DNA of 64,000 bases from Paenibacillus radicis (ex Xue et al. 2023) (GCF_024722015.1 NZ_JANQBD010000027.1:53118-117117), one strand, 5' to 3'; positions 42,957 to 52,782 are shown, counted from the stretch's first letter. The notes: a model not told the origin generated them from the sequence alone. Translations and numbers: made by a program.

Positions 42957-43792
42957 ATATTGCATTTTCTCCTTGCCCTAATGACACATTTGTTTTTGAT
43001 GCCTTGGTCCATGGGAAAATCCCCGGCGCACCTAAGCTGAATGTTCTATATGCGGATATCGATATTACGAACAATTTGGCCGCTAGCTCTGATGGGCCTG
43101 ATGTACTGAAGATTTCATACGCGGCCTTGCCGTGGGTGCTGTCTGAGTACGCGCTGCTGCCATGCGGCGGAGCGTTGGGTAGAGGCTGCGGACCACTGGT
43201 GCTGACGGCTAGTGAAGAGGCAGCCACTAAGGGGCCGGCAGTATTAACAGGTCGTAAGGTTGCTGTACCCAGTGAGCGGTCAACCGCTTACTTGCTGTTC
43301 AGGCTGTGGGCTGCCCAGAATGTTCCGGGTGGCGTGGGCGAGATTGTTATTATGCCGTTTCATGAGATCATGCCGGCAGTACGCGATGGATTAGTAGATG
43401 CCGGTTTAGTCATTCATGAGGCACGCTTCACTTATCCAAACTATGGACTAACCATGTTGACCGATTTAGGCAGCTGGTGGGAGGCGGATACGAACCTGCC
43501 GATTCCATTAGGTGCGATCATTGCCCGGAGATCGCTGGATCTAAAGGCCATCTCCGGATGGATTCGCGCTTCGGTTGAATATGCCTGGGCGCATCCGGAG
43601 GAGTCGAGGGAATATGTGCTAAGCCATTCTCAGGAGCTGGCTCCGGAAGTGGCGCAAGCGCATATTGATCTGTATGTAAACGAGTTTACGGCTGATCTGG
43701 GAGAAGCAGGTTATGCCGCGATTGCTGCTTTGCTAAGCCGTGCTGCCCAAGAAGGCCTGGTGCCACCGATAGATCTCGCGGCATTGCGGTAG
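42953..43792 (+). CDS. mqnD: 1,4-dihydroxy-6-naphthoate synthase
   Basis: 279 residues from ATG 42953, coupled to mqnB by an ATGA overlap; the frame is open upstream but inside mqnB. IAFSPCPNDTFVFDALVHG is the family signature; the rest is a two-lobed periplasmic-binding-protein-like fold with GLVDAGLVIHEARF. It converts cyclic dehypoxanthine futalosine to 1,4-dihydroxy-6-naphthoate. The remaining mqn genes are not in the window. Confidence 0.93.
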   Translation: MNIAFSPCPNDTFVFDALVHGKIPGAPKLNVLYADIDITNNLAASSDGPDVLKISYAALPWVLSEYALLPCGGALGRGCGPLVLTASEEAATKGPAVLTGRKVAVPSERSTAYLLFRLWAAQNVPGGVGEIVIMPFHEIMPAVRDGLVDAGLVIHEARFTYPNYGLTMLTDLGSWWEADTNLPIPLGAIIARRSLDLKAISGWIRASVEYAWAHPEESREYVLSHSQELAPEVAQAHIDLYVNEFTADLGEAGYAAIAALLSRAAQEGLVPPIDLAALR

Positions 43793-43830
43793 CAAGAGCA
43801 AAAGAGCGACTCATAGTAATACTGTTGTAA

Positions 43831-43872
43831 AAAAGCCCCCCTCTCAATGAATTTCATGAGAGGGGGGCTTTT
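43831..43872. terminator. bidirectional intrinsic terminator after mqnD
   Basis: AAAAGCCCCCCTCTCA pairs with TGAGAGGGGGGCTTTT around a short loop; the stem is very GC-rich and has A and T runs on either side. Confidence 0.92.
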
Positions 43873-44130
43873 GGATTAACATTATAGTATAAGTTTATAG
43901 AGAGGACGTAAGGATTCCGCCTTTTTAATACTATTTTGTCTCAAAACCAAAATCAGCGCTTGACGAAGTCATTCGATTTCATCTCCATGTCCAGCCTAGC
44001 CCTAGACAAAAACTTAAGAATGGTAATGACAGCTCACACGACTTTATTCGACTCGAAGCTATTGCCTGCTCCCAAAAATCTGCGTTTATACATCCTTTGG
44101 CCGGTAATATCCGAAGTCTTATTAAATTCA

Positions 44131-44254
44131 TGCAAATGTGCAGTTATTATTTTATTCTTAGCTGAACCGGAGCATTTTCCATGGAAATAGATGTACTTTT
44201 GCAGGTTTATTCTCTCTACAGCAATTTCGATAGGAAAATAACTGCATGTTTGCA
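44131..44254. repeat. about 124-base element bounded by imperfect inverted repeats
   Basis: TGCAAATGTGCAGTTATTATTTT (44131-44153) and AAAATAACTGCATGTTTGCA (44235-44254) are imperfect inverted copies, giving a MITE-like or REP-like layout without coding capacity. The surrounding 43873-44392 has no convincing gene; open frames there lack ribosome sites and family features. Confidence 0.42.
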
Positions 44255-44392
44255 GGAATTTGTGAGGACTAGTGTCGGGGGAGGGGCAAGTACTGATTTT
44301 GAGGTTGAGCCCATATTTGAAGGCTATAAATTTGAAGCGGAAGTTAACCTTCCTATTACAAGTATCCGGAGATGCCTCACCGGAATTTGTAT

Positions 44393-44620
44393 ATGACCAA
44401 TCATATGGAACGCACCGTTAAAGAGTTTCGGTAACGATTGAAAACCATGAACAGCCTGACTCCTATTTAAGCTGCAGAAAAGATCATCTATCTGACCGTC
44501 AAAGATTACAACGACACGTGGTCGGGCCGTGTGGTACGCGGCTTCGGAGATGCAGCAGTCGTCCAGAACATACAAGAAATGTTTGATGAAGTAAGAAAGC
44601 AGCACAAAGCACAGAGTAGA
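44393..44620 (+). pseudogene. decayed C-terminal end of an IS256-type (mutator) transposase
   Basis: In one frame the translation gives MERTVKEFR, stop, RLKTMNSLTPI, stop, AAEKIIYLTVKDYNDTW followed by RVVRGFGDA, which resembles the C-terminal end of mutator-family transposases. Two in-frame stops (44432-44434, 44468-44470) and the lack of the catalytic domain upstream show it is a remnant. No terminal inverted repeats were found. Confidence 0.55.
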
Positions 44621-44893
44621 ACAAAAAAGGGCATGGGTGTGGGATGGAGGAGCGATAGCGTCCGCCCTGGTCGTCACCTCCGGTGACTGCTCGGGTATGC
44701 AACCTACCTTTGAAGCTCGTGTTCCAACCGCTGCAAGCCTACCATTCAAGGAACACGACTTCAACAGCGGCCGGAATCCCACATCCATGCCCTTCAAACG
44801 AACAAACGTAGATCGTGCTTGATTAAAATGGTGAAAAATGTATATTTCAAACGAATTTTGTTCACAATTGAAACTTTTGTGTTTGCAATTGTG

Positions 44894-44935
44894 AAAAAAA
44901 GGACGAGCAACCGTCAATTGATGTGATAGTTGCCC
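44894..44935 (-). terminator. intrinsic terminator of the NEAT-SLH gene
   Basis: Read on the minus strand, GGGCAAC (44935-44929) pairs with GTTGCTC (44911-44905) and is followed by GTCC and seven T residues. It lies 15 bases after the stop codon. Confidence 0.75.
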
Positions 44936-44949
44936 GGTGAATAAACGGA

Positions 44950-47900
44950 TTACTTCAGTATTGCGTTCTGAAGTGCCATAACAAGAGAGACTGCTTCAGC
45001 ACGAGTTGCGCTTTCGTTAGGGGCAAACAGGTTGTTATCCCGCCCGCTAATAATCCCCTGCTTATGAGCTTCAGCGACTGCTGCTTTAGCCCACTGTGGT
45101 ATGCTGTCCGCATCCGAGAAGGTTGACTGTGTGTTGGTATCCACATTCAGCTTTAGGGCGCGCACGATGATAACGGCTAGTTCCGCACGGCTTATTTTAC
45201 GCTCAGCACGGAACGTCCCGTCCTCATAACCACTAATAATTCCTGCTTGCACTACAGGAGCTAAATACGGCTTCACCCACTGTGGAATGCTATTTAAATC
45301 TGTGAAGCTCAGAGCGTTCGAGCTTGGCTCCAGCTTCAAAGCTTTGTTCAGCAACGTAGCGAACTCGGCACGGTTAATATTGGCATCTGGACGGAAGGTT
45401 CCATCCTCATAGCCGTTTACTACACCAAGAGCGACTGCACGTTCGATGTTCGCTTGTGCCCAGTGATTGTGAAGATCGGAGAAGCTCAGGCCAGCAGCAG
45501 TCCCAGGTTGTTGACCTGGTATTTCAATCGATTGGATGCTGTCCTGGTTAAAGGAGAAATCGGCTTCATATTCGCCATTGTACTTGTCAGGTACCAATAG
45601 TTTAAATTGGGCATACACTTTGGACGCAGCATTCTGAATTTCAAAACGTAATGTCTTCTCGTTCAGACTTTCGTTCACAGAAAGAACCTCAGCATCTTTC
45701 CACGTACCTGTAGAGCTTGCTATTTTCAATCCGGTTACTTCTTTACTTGCAACGGTCAATACGACATAGCTCTTGCCGTCTTTAATTTCCAGCTTGGCCG
45801 GATGCTTAACGAACTCATTCGCACTAGAGGTTTGCGATGTGCTTCTCAAATACAAGGCATAATCGATAGTGTAGGTTCCTGCTTTTAACGTTTCGGCTAA
45901 TGTTGGAACGACTGTGGCTACGCCGCCGCCTCCTCCACCGCCGCCACGACCACCGCCACTACCCGTAGTAGGAGTAGTAGGAGTTGTACCTGTTCCAGTA
46001 TCCGTGACTGGAGTTAAGCTGATTCCAGGGAAATCAATTTCGAATGTACGCTCTGTTTGAGCAGCATCCAGCAGGCTTAACACATATACCGCAGAACGGT
46101 CCTTAACCTCAAAGCTTACAGAGGTTGTAGCACTGTCCGTAGCAAGAGCTTTCACGATTCCTGCTTGCTTGGCTGCAGCGATTGTAGAAGCATCTTCCAG
46201 ACTCCCGTCTGCTTTTTTCAATTGAAGCTTTTTAAAAGTAACTCCATTAACCAGATTGATAGTTACTATTTGTTTCCCACTGCCTACTTTCATACTTGCA
46301 TTTGATGAAATGAAGTTCGTGAGTGGTGTTCCAGTTCCGTCCTTAATCGTCGAAGGCCAATTGAAAGTGTAGCTGGCGTCGGCCAAAATCACAGAAGCAA
46401 GGAAGATGGAGACTGATTTTTTCAAAGCTGTGACAGCCGCATCTATCACTAGCTGAGTCGCCGTTGTACTGGAACTAACAGATGCTGCCTGATTAATCGC
46501 TGCTTCCAAGAGAGCCTTGGCGCCGACTTTGTATTGACCGGCTATGCTGCCTTCAACAGCTGCGGTCAGCTTGGCTTTGGCCGCTTCAATTTCGCTGGTC
46601 AACAGCGTCTTATTTCCAGCTGGCAGCTGGGTGCTAAAGCCCAACTCTACATCATACTCGTGATCATATACCCCGATTGGAGCTGGAAGGACCCAATAAA
46701 TTTTGACCCAGCCGTTCAAGCGGGCGTTTATGTCAGCTATTTCAAAGCGGACTACGCGAGTATTAGCAGCTGCATTAGAGCTAACCGTCTCTGTTTCTGT
46801 TAACACACCATTTTTTTCCGTTTTGAAAGATTTGATTTCCTCGCCTTGCAACAATGTGAAGGATATATACTTTTTGCCACCCGTTACTGTTAATTTCCCG
46901 CTGGTTGGGTCCACATAAGTATACATGACTGAGTGCTCATTAGAGCCTTTTTTGTAGATTACAAAACTAATCGGGTTCTCGCTGTCGGGAATTCCCGGAT
47001 CAGGATTGCCGACAATTACGGAAGCTTTGAAGGTGTTGAAAGCTTGCTGTAAAGCCTGAAGGGCGGCAGCTGATTGAGCAGCTGTACCCGTTAACCGGGA
47101 AGCTTCGGTTCCGGCAGCAGTAATGGCTGTTTGAAGTGCAGTCTTGGCTGCTTCAGGATATTGACCTGGAAGTGTTCCTGTTACAGCAGCTCGATTGGCA
47201 TTCGTTGCATCTGTAACTAGCTGTGCCAGAGCGCTATTGTCTACATTATTAAAATTTAAACGAATATCATGTGTGCGGTCATAGCTTTGTGCAGGGATAA
47301 CGACACGCACCTGTGCATCTATTAAAGCAGACAAGCTATCCACTTTGAATTTAATCACTCTGGTATTGGCTGTCGTATTCTCGCTAACCACAGTTGAGTC
47401 GACATATTGATTGCCTGTTTTTACTTTGAATTCTTTAATTGTCGAGCTATCCTTTAATGCTGCGGTAACATAAGTTGAATAGGTAACAGACCCGACTGTT
47501 GAAATAGTCGCCGGTTTCAAGAAGTAGCTATCTAATGTTGAAAATGCATCGCTCGTTGCATGAACCGTCGAGAAGTGGAGCGGGTATGTCACCGTTGTTT
47601 TGAAGGCAGCTAACGCTTGGTCTAAAGCTGTTTTGGCTGCTGTGATTTGCGGACGAGTAGCTGCCAAGTTCTGAGCTGTGTCCTTAGCTGCGGTAATTTT
47701 ACTTTGCAGAGCTGTCTTCGCAGCCGTATAAGCTGTCTCAGCTCCCGGTGTGACTGGTGCTTCATCCTGCAGCTTTTGTGCAGCTGATGCGGCCAGGCTC
47801 AGTGCATCCAACTGCTCTGCATTGTAGCTGAGATATACTTCCTTGGTTACACTGTCAAGCTTGTAGCGGATATACGATAGACCCTGCCAAGTGGCATCGG

Positions 47901-49329
47901 AATAATTTACTCCACGAATGATCACTTGATATACTTTCTTTTGTTGATCGGAGCTTTTGGTGAGCAGAACCGCCTGATTACCTTCATTCGTATAACTTAA
48001 TCCGGCAGTTGTGAAGCCTCCGGTCGACCTGACAAGAGAGGACTGAACCATCTCTTGAGGAGGTTTTTCTCCATTGAAGGTAATGTTGGCTCTGGTGTTA
48101 TCAAGTATTCCTTTGCCATTATTGGTGATGAGCACGGTTGTATCGGCAATTTCAGGGGCTTGCTGTGAAGGAATGGATGTCCGATTCAATGAATCCAGGA
48201 CAATTAGCTTAAACGGCTTGGAAGCAACATAATAGTCCACTTTATAGTAATTGTAATCGCTGGCAAGGTTATATATGGCTTGGTCAACCTCTGTCTGTGT
48301 AGCTTTGACTTTGTTTAATATTTCTTTGGCCTGATCTACATTTTCTTGCAAAAATGTCTTGGAGCCTTTATAGTACTCTCCCGGAGTCACAGGCGCATAA
48401 GTATAGCCTAGCTTGCCTTCTGTAAATCCTATTTCATTCATTTTCTCCAGGTATGCCGATACTGCAATGATGAGTGAATTCAAATTTGTTTTATTTGCAG
48501 AAACAATTAATGATTTATAAGTGTTCAAAGCCGCTAACAATTCATTATAAGCTGCCTTGATTGCCGCAGCTGAAGTATTTCCGGAAGCAATGAAGCTTTC
48601 AGCTGACAAAATCTTTGCATTAAATGGCTGTTTAGAGCCTGCCGGGGCATCTCCTAAATTAGTTCCTTCACTTGTATCTGCATATAGCTTGCGGGAATCG
48701 GTTATTAATGTATTTAGTTGGCCGATAGTAATCGGCTGCTCGGTACCGCCATCACCACCACCGCCTTCCAGTGGCAAGCTGCTTGTATTGATCTCCAACT
48801 GAACATTGTACCAATAATCGTACACAAACCCGGCAGGATAATGGGGATCGTTCTTGATAACTACATGCATAAGAACATCAGGTTTCTTTGTAATGTCCTC
48901 TACATCTATTGTTGCTATCCAATTGCCTGTACCATCCATAGAGGGCCTGACCGGGTAGGATTGATAGCCCTCAATTCCTTGAACGGCTTGCGTACTGGAA
49001 TCAATTACTGCTTTGACGGCTCCGGCTTTGCGAAAGCTAAGATGTTGGAAATAGCTGTAATACTTTTGGGTGATTTGATGTTCAAACTTCATTTTTCCAT
49101 CTTTAACGATAAGCTTGCCTGAATTAAGTACAGACAAATAACCATTGGCTGCGGATGAATCGATGGTATTATCTTTTAAGTATCTGTAGCTCACCGAATA
49201 TTCATTGTCAGGGAGCGTGACGGCAGCCTCTGCTGTCCCCATATTTATATGTAAGACAGACAAGAGAGAGGATAGAAATAAGGCCAGAGTAAGACAGAGG
49301 GCGATGGATTGCTTTAAATTGCTCTTCAA
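44950..49329 (-). CDS. multi-NEAT, SLH-anchored surface protein (heme acquisition)
   Basis: 1459 residues from TTG 49329, placed after GAAGGAG; an upstream in-frame start has no ribosome site. A signal peptide (cleavage near AEA-A, residue 34) is followed by five NEAT-like beta domains separated by helical FIVAR-like linkers; several end with the YxxxY heme-binding pattern (YDYWYNV, YDHEYDV, YNGEYEA). A Thr/Gly-rich linker with GGGRGGGGGGGG precedes the last NEAT-like domain, and three SLH repeats (FSDLHNHWAQ, FTDLNSIPQW, FSDADSIPQW) at the C-terminus bind cell-wall polysaccharide. It probably captures heme like IlsA/Hal-type proteins; upstream Fur boxes support this. Confidence 0.84.
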   Translation of the reverse strand: MKSNLKQSIALCLTLALFLSSLLSVLHINMGTAEAAVTLPDNEYSVSYRYLKDNTIDSSAANGYLSVLNSGKLIVKDGKMKFEHQITQKYYSYFQHLSFRKAGAVKAVIDSSTQAVQGIEGYQSYPVRPSMDGTGNWIATIDVEDITKKPDVLMHVVIKNDPHYPAGFVYDYWYNVQLEINTSSLPLEGGGGDGGTEQPITIGQLNTLITDSRKLYADTSEGTNLGDAPAGSKQPFNAKILSAESFIASGNTSAAAIKAAYNELLAALNTYKSLIVSANKTNLNSLIIAVSAYLEKMNEIGFTEGKLGYTYAPVTPGEYYKGSKTFLQENVDQAKEILNKVKATQTEVDQAIYNLASDYNYYKVDYYVASKPFKLIVLDSLNRTSIPSQQAPEIADTTVLITNNGKGILDNTRANITFNGEKPPQEMVQSSLVRSTGGFTTAGLSYTNEGNQAVLLTKSSDQQKKVYQVIIRGVNYSDATWQGLSYIRYKLDSVTKEVYLSYNAEQLDALSLAASAAQKLQDEAPVTPGAETAYTAAKTALQSKITAAKDTAQNLAATRPQITAAKTALDQALAAFKTTVTYPLHFSTVHATSDAFSTLDSYFLKPATISTVGSVTYSTYVTAALKDSSTIKEFKVKTGNQYVDSTVVSENTTANTRVIKFKVDSLSALIDAQVRVVIPAQSYDRTHDIRLNFNNVDNSALAQLVTDATNANRAAVTGTLPGQYPEAAKTALQTAITAAGTEASRLTGTAAQSAAALQALQQAFNTFKASVIVGNPDPGIPDSENPISFVIYKKGSNEHSVMYTYVDPTSGKLTVTGGKKYISFTLLQGEEIKSFKTEKNGVLTETETVSSNAAANTRVVRFEIADINARLNGWVKIYWVLPAPIGVYDHEYDVELGFSTQLPAGNKTLLTSEIEAAKAKLTAAVEGSIAGQYKVGAKALLEAAINQAASVSSSTTATQLVIDAAVTALKKSVSIFLASVILADASYTFNWPSTIKDGTGTPLTNFISSNASMKVGSGKQIVTINLVNGVTFKKLQLKKADGSLEDASTIAAAKQAGIVKALATDSATTSVSFEVKDRSAVYVLSLLDAAQTERTFEIDFPGISLTPVTDTGTGTTPTTPTTGSGGGRGGGGGGGGVATVVPTLAETLKAGTYTIDYALYLRSTSQTSSANEFVKHPAKLEIKDGKSYVVLTVASKEVTGLKIASSTGTWKDAEVLSVNESLNEKTLRFEIQNAASKVYAQFKLLVPDKYNGEYEADFSFNQDSIQSIEIPGQQPGTAAGLSFSDLHNHWAQANIERAVALGVVNGYEDGTFRPDANINRAEFATLLNKALKLEPSSNALSFTDLNSIPQWVKPYLAPVVQAGIISGYEDGTFRAERKISRAELAVIIVRALKLNVDTNTQSTFSDADSIPQWAKAAVAEAHKQGIISGRDNNLFAPNESATRAEAVSLVMALQNAILK

Positions 49330-49441
49330 CGTATGTACACTCCTTCTATATAAGTCTTGATCAAACGTCAAAACGAAAAGCAGCCTGGATCAGGCCCACT
49401 TTTCGTCTTGAAACATTTATTATTAAGCTACAACCGATTTA

Positions 49442-49843
49442 TTAGTTCCAGTGAATGGTAAGCGGATATTCGGCTGAGTGAGGTCCAGCTTCAACATAAA
49501 GCTTAACTTGAATATCTGATGTTGGGTTAGAGTTAGTGAAAGTGAAGGTAGTATCACCGTTAGCATCCGTACCTTGTGTTGCAGCTACGAATGTGCCGGA
49601 GCCATTATTAGCGTTCAAATAACCATAGTTCTGGTCATCCAAAGTGATGGTAACCGTTGTTCCTGTTACGTCAGCAGTACCTACAATGTACGAGTTAACA
49701 TGAGCGTTGTAAGGGGAAGTGGAGCTGCCTCCATAATAGAACTCATAGGATTTGCTAGCTGCGGAAGCTGGGATTGCAAACGCAAGAGCAAGAACGAATA
49801 CCAACAGCATCATGGAAAGGGATTTTTTGATAGACAAATTCAT
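49442..49843 (-). CDS. small secreted NEAT-like protein
   Basis: 133 residues from ATG 49843, after AAGGAG; a GTG four codons earlier is too close. A signal peptide ends at ASAAS near residue 30. The mature 100 residues are beta-rich, starting KSYEFYYGGSS and ending VKLYVEAGPHSAEYPLTIHW, similar in length and in the terminal strand to a single NEAT domain, but the heme-binding YxxxY is not clear. It is divergently placed under the consensus Fur box and upstream of the NEAT-SLH gene on the same strand, so it could be a hemophore. The family call is tentative. Confidence 0.6.
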   Translation of the reverse strand: MNLSIKKSLSMMLLVFVLALAFAIPASAASKSYEFYYGGSSTSPYNAHVNSYIVGTADVTGTTVTITLDDQNYGYLNANNGSGTFVAATQGTDANGDTTFTFTNSNPTSDIQVKLYVEAGPHSAEYPLTIHWN

Positions 49844-50013
49844 GAATAAACACACTCCTTGGATTTTTTTAGTTTGGTGTAGCTACAACGAAAACGATGT
49901 TGCATGAGTACAAGTCAATATGATTGCAATTTGCCCTTAAAGCGGTAAAACCATGAATGGACGTTCACTCTCCCCTCCTGGTAAAGGAATGCCACAGAAG
50001 TACAAGATATGTA

Positions 50014-50032
50014 GATAATGATAATCATTATC
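50014..50032. promoter_or_regulatory. Fur box with perfect 19-base consensus
   Basis: GATAATGATAATCATTATC equals the classical 19-base Fur consensus. It overlaps a possible minus-strand promoter (TTGATA, 17 bases, CATATC) about 170 bases upstream of the 49843 start. Confidence 0.9.
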
Positions 50033-50241
50033 AATCATGGTGTAAAAAAAATTCTGCGGCCCGAGGTTGCTGCTTCAAGAAAGCCACCCCGTCTTCAGAA
50101 TGTCGATAATGTGTGCACCAACTACCGACACACCTATCTTATATTTGGATTCTAAATTTTGTCAATCCCAAATTTAACCTTTTTTTAAACGAAATATGCT
50201 CAAAATTTGTAAAAAACCTTTGAATTTATTGGAAAAATAGA

Positions 50242-50256
50242 TGATAACCATTATCA
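50242..50256. promoter_or_regulatory. Fur box, central copy
   Basis: TGATAACCATTATCA matches the 7-1-7 Fur consensus TGATAATNATTATCA at all but one position. It lies between the divergent iron genes. The rest of 49844-50384 is AT-rich and shows no gene. Confidence 0.8.
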
Positions 50257-50303
50257 TTTATATTTTTTTGAAAAATGTTAATTCCTGTACTTAACAATCT
50301 AAT

Positions 50304-50337
50304 TTGACAATCCTGATATGAATGATTATCATTATCA
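50304..50337 (+). promoter_or_regulatory. fhuF-like promoter with overlapping Fur box
   Basis: TTGACA (50304-50309), 17 bases, TATCAT (50327-50332). The 7-1-7 Fur box TGATTATCATTATCA (50323-50337) covers the -10, so iron-loaded Fur would block transcription. Confidence 0.85.
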
Positions 50338-50384
50338 AGTAGAGGTTGCAAATTCCACTTATATGTGAAGGAGACGGCCATTTC

Positions 50385-51182
50385 ATGAACATAACGGAAC
50401 ACTGCTCATGGGCATCCGCCTATCGCATTTTCTTTTCAGAGAAAACTGAAGGGACACAATTTGCACAGAAGAACTTGGATCAAGATGCTGAACTGCTGAT
50501 TTTCTTAGATGAATTTGCAAATGCTTTACAATCACCTGCGTTGCAGGTAACAGGATCACTGTTTATTAAGCGCTACAGCTCACTTATAGTTGGGGTCATG
50601 CACGGCTTTATTAGAAACCGGGAAGCTATAGATTTGACACCGGAACGCGTAACATTGGTCTGGAAAGATACTACACTGCAATTTGTAATCGACCCAGTGG
50701 AGTTCCCTTCGTTCCTAAACGGATTGACTGAAGAAGAACAGAGAGAGCGTTATTTCGATCATGTATTTGCCGATCAGGCAGGAACCATGCTGCGGCGTGT
50801 GGCTGAGCTAACCCGGATTGATATAGATACACTTTGGGGGAACTTATCTTACTCTCTAGCTTATTGGATTCAGGAGTGGCTGAAGAGCGATTCCTTAACT
50901 GAAGCAGAATGTAAGAGAATCAATAATGATTATTCGGAGCTGGTTGGCAACTTTCGACAGGAGAGGTTTCCAAACCTGCCCAAAAATCCCGTTATCAGTA
51001 ATTTCCGGATTGTAGACAACCCATTGGATACGCACAAGCCGATTTCTGTTCGTTCCAAATGCTGTTTATACTATTGCTTGCCATCAAGCAGCAAGAAGTA
51101 TTGTTATACTTGTCCGCGAATTACGGATGAGAAGCGTATTGAATACTATGGCGAAATTCATGAGAGCAGGAGTACCAGTTAA
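50385..51182 (+). CDS. FhuF-like ferric siderophore reductase
   Basis: 265 residues from ATG 50385 with GAAGGAG at 50367-50373. The C-terminal CC-x10-C-x2-C pattern (SKCCLYYCLPSSSKKYCYTC) is the unusual 2Fe-2S cluster motif of FhuF, which reduces iron in imported siderophores. The N-terminal two thirds is the alpha-helical IucA/FhuF-type domain. The Fur-controlled promoter fits. No siderophore transporter is encoded nearby. Confidence 0.86.
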   Translation: MNITEHCSWASAYRIFFSEKTEGTQFAQKNLDQDAELLIFLDEFANALQSPALQVTGSLFIKRYSSLIVGVMHGFIRNREAIDLTPERVTLVWKDTTLQFVIDPVEFPSFLNGLTEEEQRERYFDHVFADQAGTMLRRVAELTRIDIDTLWGNLSYSLAYWIQEWLKSDSLTEAECKRINNDYSELVGNFRQERFPNLPKNPVISNFRIVDNPLDTHKPISVRSKCCLYYCLPSSSKKYCYTCPRITDEKRIEYYGEIHESRSTS

Positions 51183-51206
51183 CGGGAAGTTGACTGTTAG
51201 ATATAG

Positions 51207-51251
51207 ATACAGCAATTGCTGCGCCAGTCCATGGGGCAGCAATTGCTGTAT
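51207..51251. terminator. terminator-like hairpin between convergent fhuF and MATE genes
   Basis: ATACAGCAATTGCTG (51207-51221) and CAGCAATTGCTGTAT (51237-51251) form a perfect 15-base stem; each arm is itself partly palindromic. There is no long U tract on either strand. Confidence 0.6.
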
Positions 51252-51259
51252 AAATAGCT

Positions 51260-52627
51260 TCATTGTATTACTACTGCCTTATTTGTTTGTACATCGGCAG
51301 TAGATTTAATCATAAACCGCTTGGCTCGCCAACGAACAAGCACGAGCAGTCCGCGCAGTAATTCGTCAGCAATCATCGCTGCATAAATACCGTGTAAGCC
51401 CCAGCCTAATCGAATTCCCATATAATATGAACCGCCCACTGCAACAAGCCACATAACAATGAAGCCTACAATCATGACATATCGGGTATCGCCAACGGCT
51501 GTCAATGCATTGACAATAGCCATATTTACCATTTTGGCAGGCTGCAGCAGCAGATTGATAGCCAGAAGGGATACGCCAAACATAATGATTTCAGGATCGT
51601 TTGTGAAAAACCGAATGGCTTCTTCTCCAAACCAGTAGAGCAGCAATGCATTGGCTTGAACAAGCACAAGGCCGACCCAGATCACTTGGTAAGCACATCG
51701 GTAAGCAGCTTGATGCTCACCGGAGCCGTAGAGATGGGCGATTCGAATTTGTCCTGCCAATGCGATGGAGAAGCCGATCAGGAAACAAAAGGACTCCATT
51801 GTGTTCATATAAGTGCGAGCACTCAATTCCTTGGATCCTATCATCGCTATAAGGGCAAAGATGACGAGCTGGGTGAAGCACCAAGACGACATGCTGATAC
51901 CCAGAGGCCAGCTTATTTTTAATGTTTCTTTAAATAAAGGCCGGTTAAACAAGCGAAAATCCTTCCACTCAATACGCTGTTGGAAGCAGCTGCAGAATAC
52001 AGCGATCATCGTTGCAGCTCCAGCTAAGCGGCTAATCGTTGTAGACCAGGCGACCCCTTCCAGCCCCAGTGGAGGAATGCCGAAAGCGCCATAAATAACC
52101 ACATAGTTCATTCCAATATGGATAATATTCATTCCAATTGCGATATACATGGGGCTTCTGGTGTTGCCGGTGTTGCGGATAACCGTTCCCAGGCCAGCCA
52201 TGGCAGCCATGAATATCATGCCTCCGCCAACGATAGAAATATAAGTTTCTCCCAGTGGTTGAAGCTCTGTTGGAAGCTGCAGCATACGGACGATAGGCCC
52301 TGCTCCAAAGTAGAGCAGCACACTGAGCAGTGCTCCAAGTCCCAGGCAAAGCTTGGCGCCAATAATGCCAATGAGTCTTCCTTCTGCTTCTTTCTTGGCC
52401 CCGAGCCTTTGGGCTACAAGGATTCCAGCGCCGCTCGCAACAGCCATAAACAGAATATTGACGGCTGCAAACAATTGACTGGATATACCGATTACCGCTA
52501 CGGCGTCATCGGAGATGTGGCTGACCATTAAAGTATCCGCCGTGCCAAGTAAAAACTGCAAAAACATTTCGAGAAAGACCGGCCACGCAAGCATCCAAAG
52601 GGACATTCCCCGCTCTTTTCCCAACAT
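51260..52627 (-). CDS. MATE-family multidrug efflux transporter
   Basis: 455 residues from ATG 52627 after GGAGG, with about twelve hydrophobic helices in two related halves; PVFLEMFLQFLLGTADTLMVSH near the start is typical of MATE (NorM/YeeO-like) pumps, which export cationic compounds using Na+ or H+ gradients. An earlier in-frame start at 52690 lacks a ribosome site. Divergent from the AraC-type regulator, which may control it. Confidence 0.9.
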   Translation of the reverse strand: MLGKERGMSLWMLAWPVFLEMFLQFLLGTADTLMVSHISDDAVAVIGISSQLFAAVNILFMAVASGAGILVAQRLGAKKEAEGRLIGIIGAKLCLGLGALLSVLLYFGAGPIVRMLQLPTELQPLGETYISIVGGGMIFMAAMAGLGTVIRNTGNTRSPMYIAIGMNIIHIGMNYVVIYGAFGIPPLGLEGVAWSTTISRLAGAATMIAVFCSCFQQRIEWKDFRLFNRPLFKETLKISWPLGISMSSWCFTQLVIFALIAMIGSKELSARTYMNTMESFCFLIGFSIALAGQIRIAHLYGSGEHQAAYRCAYQVIWVGLVLVQANALLLYWFGEEAIRFFTNDPEIIMFGVSLLAINLLLQPAKMVNMAIVNALTAVGDTRYVMIVGFIVMWLVAVGGSYYMGIRLGWGLHGIYAAMIADELLRGLLVLVRWRAKRFMIKSTADVQTNKAVVIQ

Positions 52628-52782
52628 ATAAATTCCTCCACTCCCATGAAACCTATATTCTCTATTTATCTTTAAGACCGAACTGGTCATTTCACATTAT
52701 AAACGTTATACTGATTTCGAAGTATAAGTTTCTGAACCAAAACTTTCATTATTCCAACTTCGTGTGATCGGAGGTAGGCGGC

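Noticed and set aside
43936..44396. Two plus-strand frames (84 and 71 residues)
   Set aside because: No ribosome binding sites, one runs through the inverted-repeat element, and no family features are visible.
44324..44917. 197-residue minus-strand frame
   Set aside because: It is antisense to the transposase remnant and terminator region, has no ribosome site and looks non-coding.
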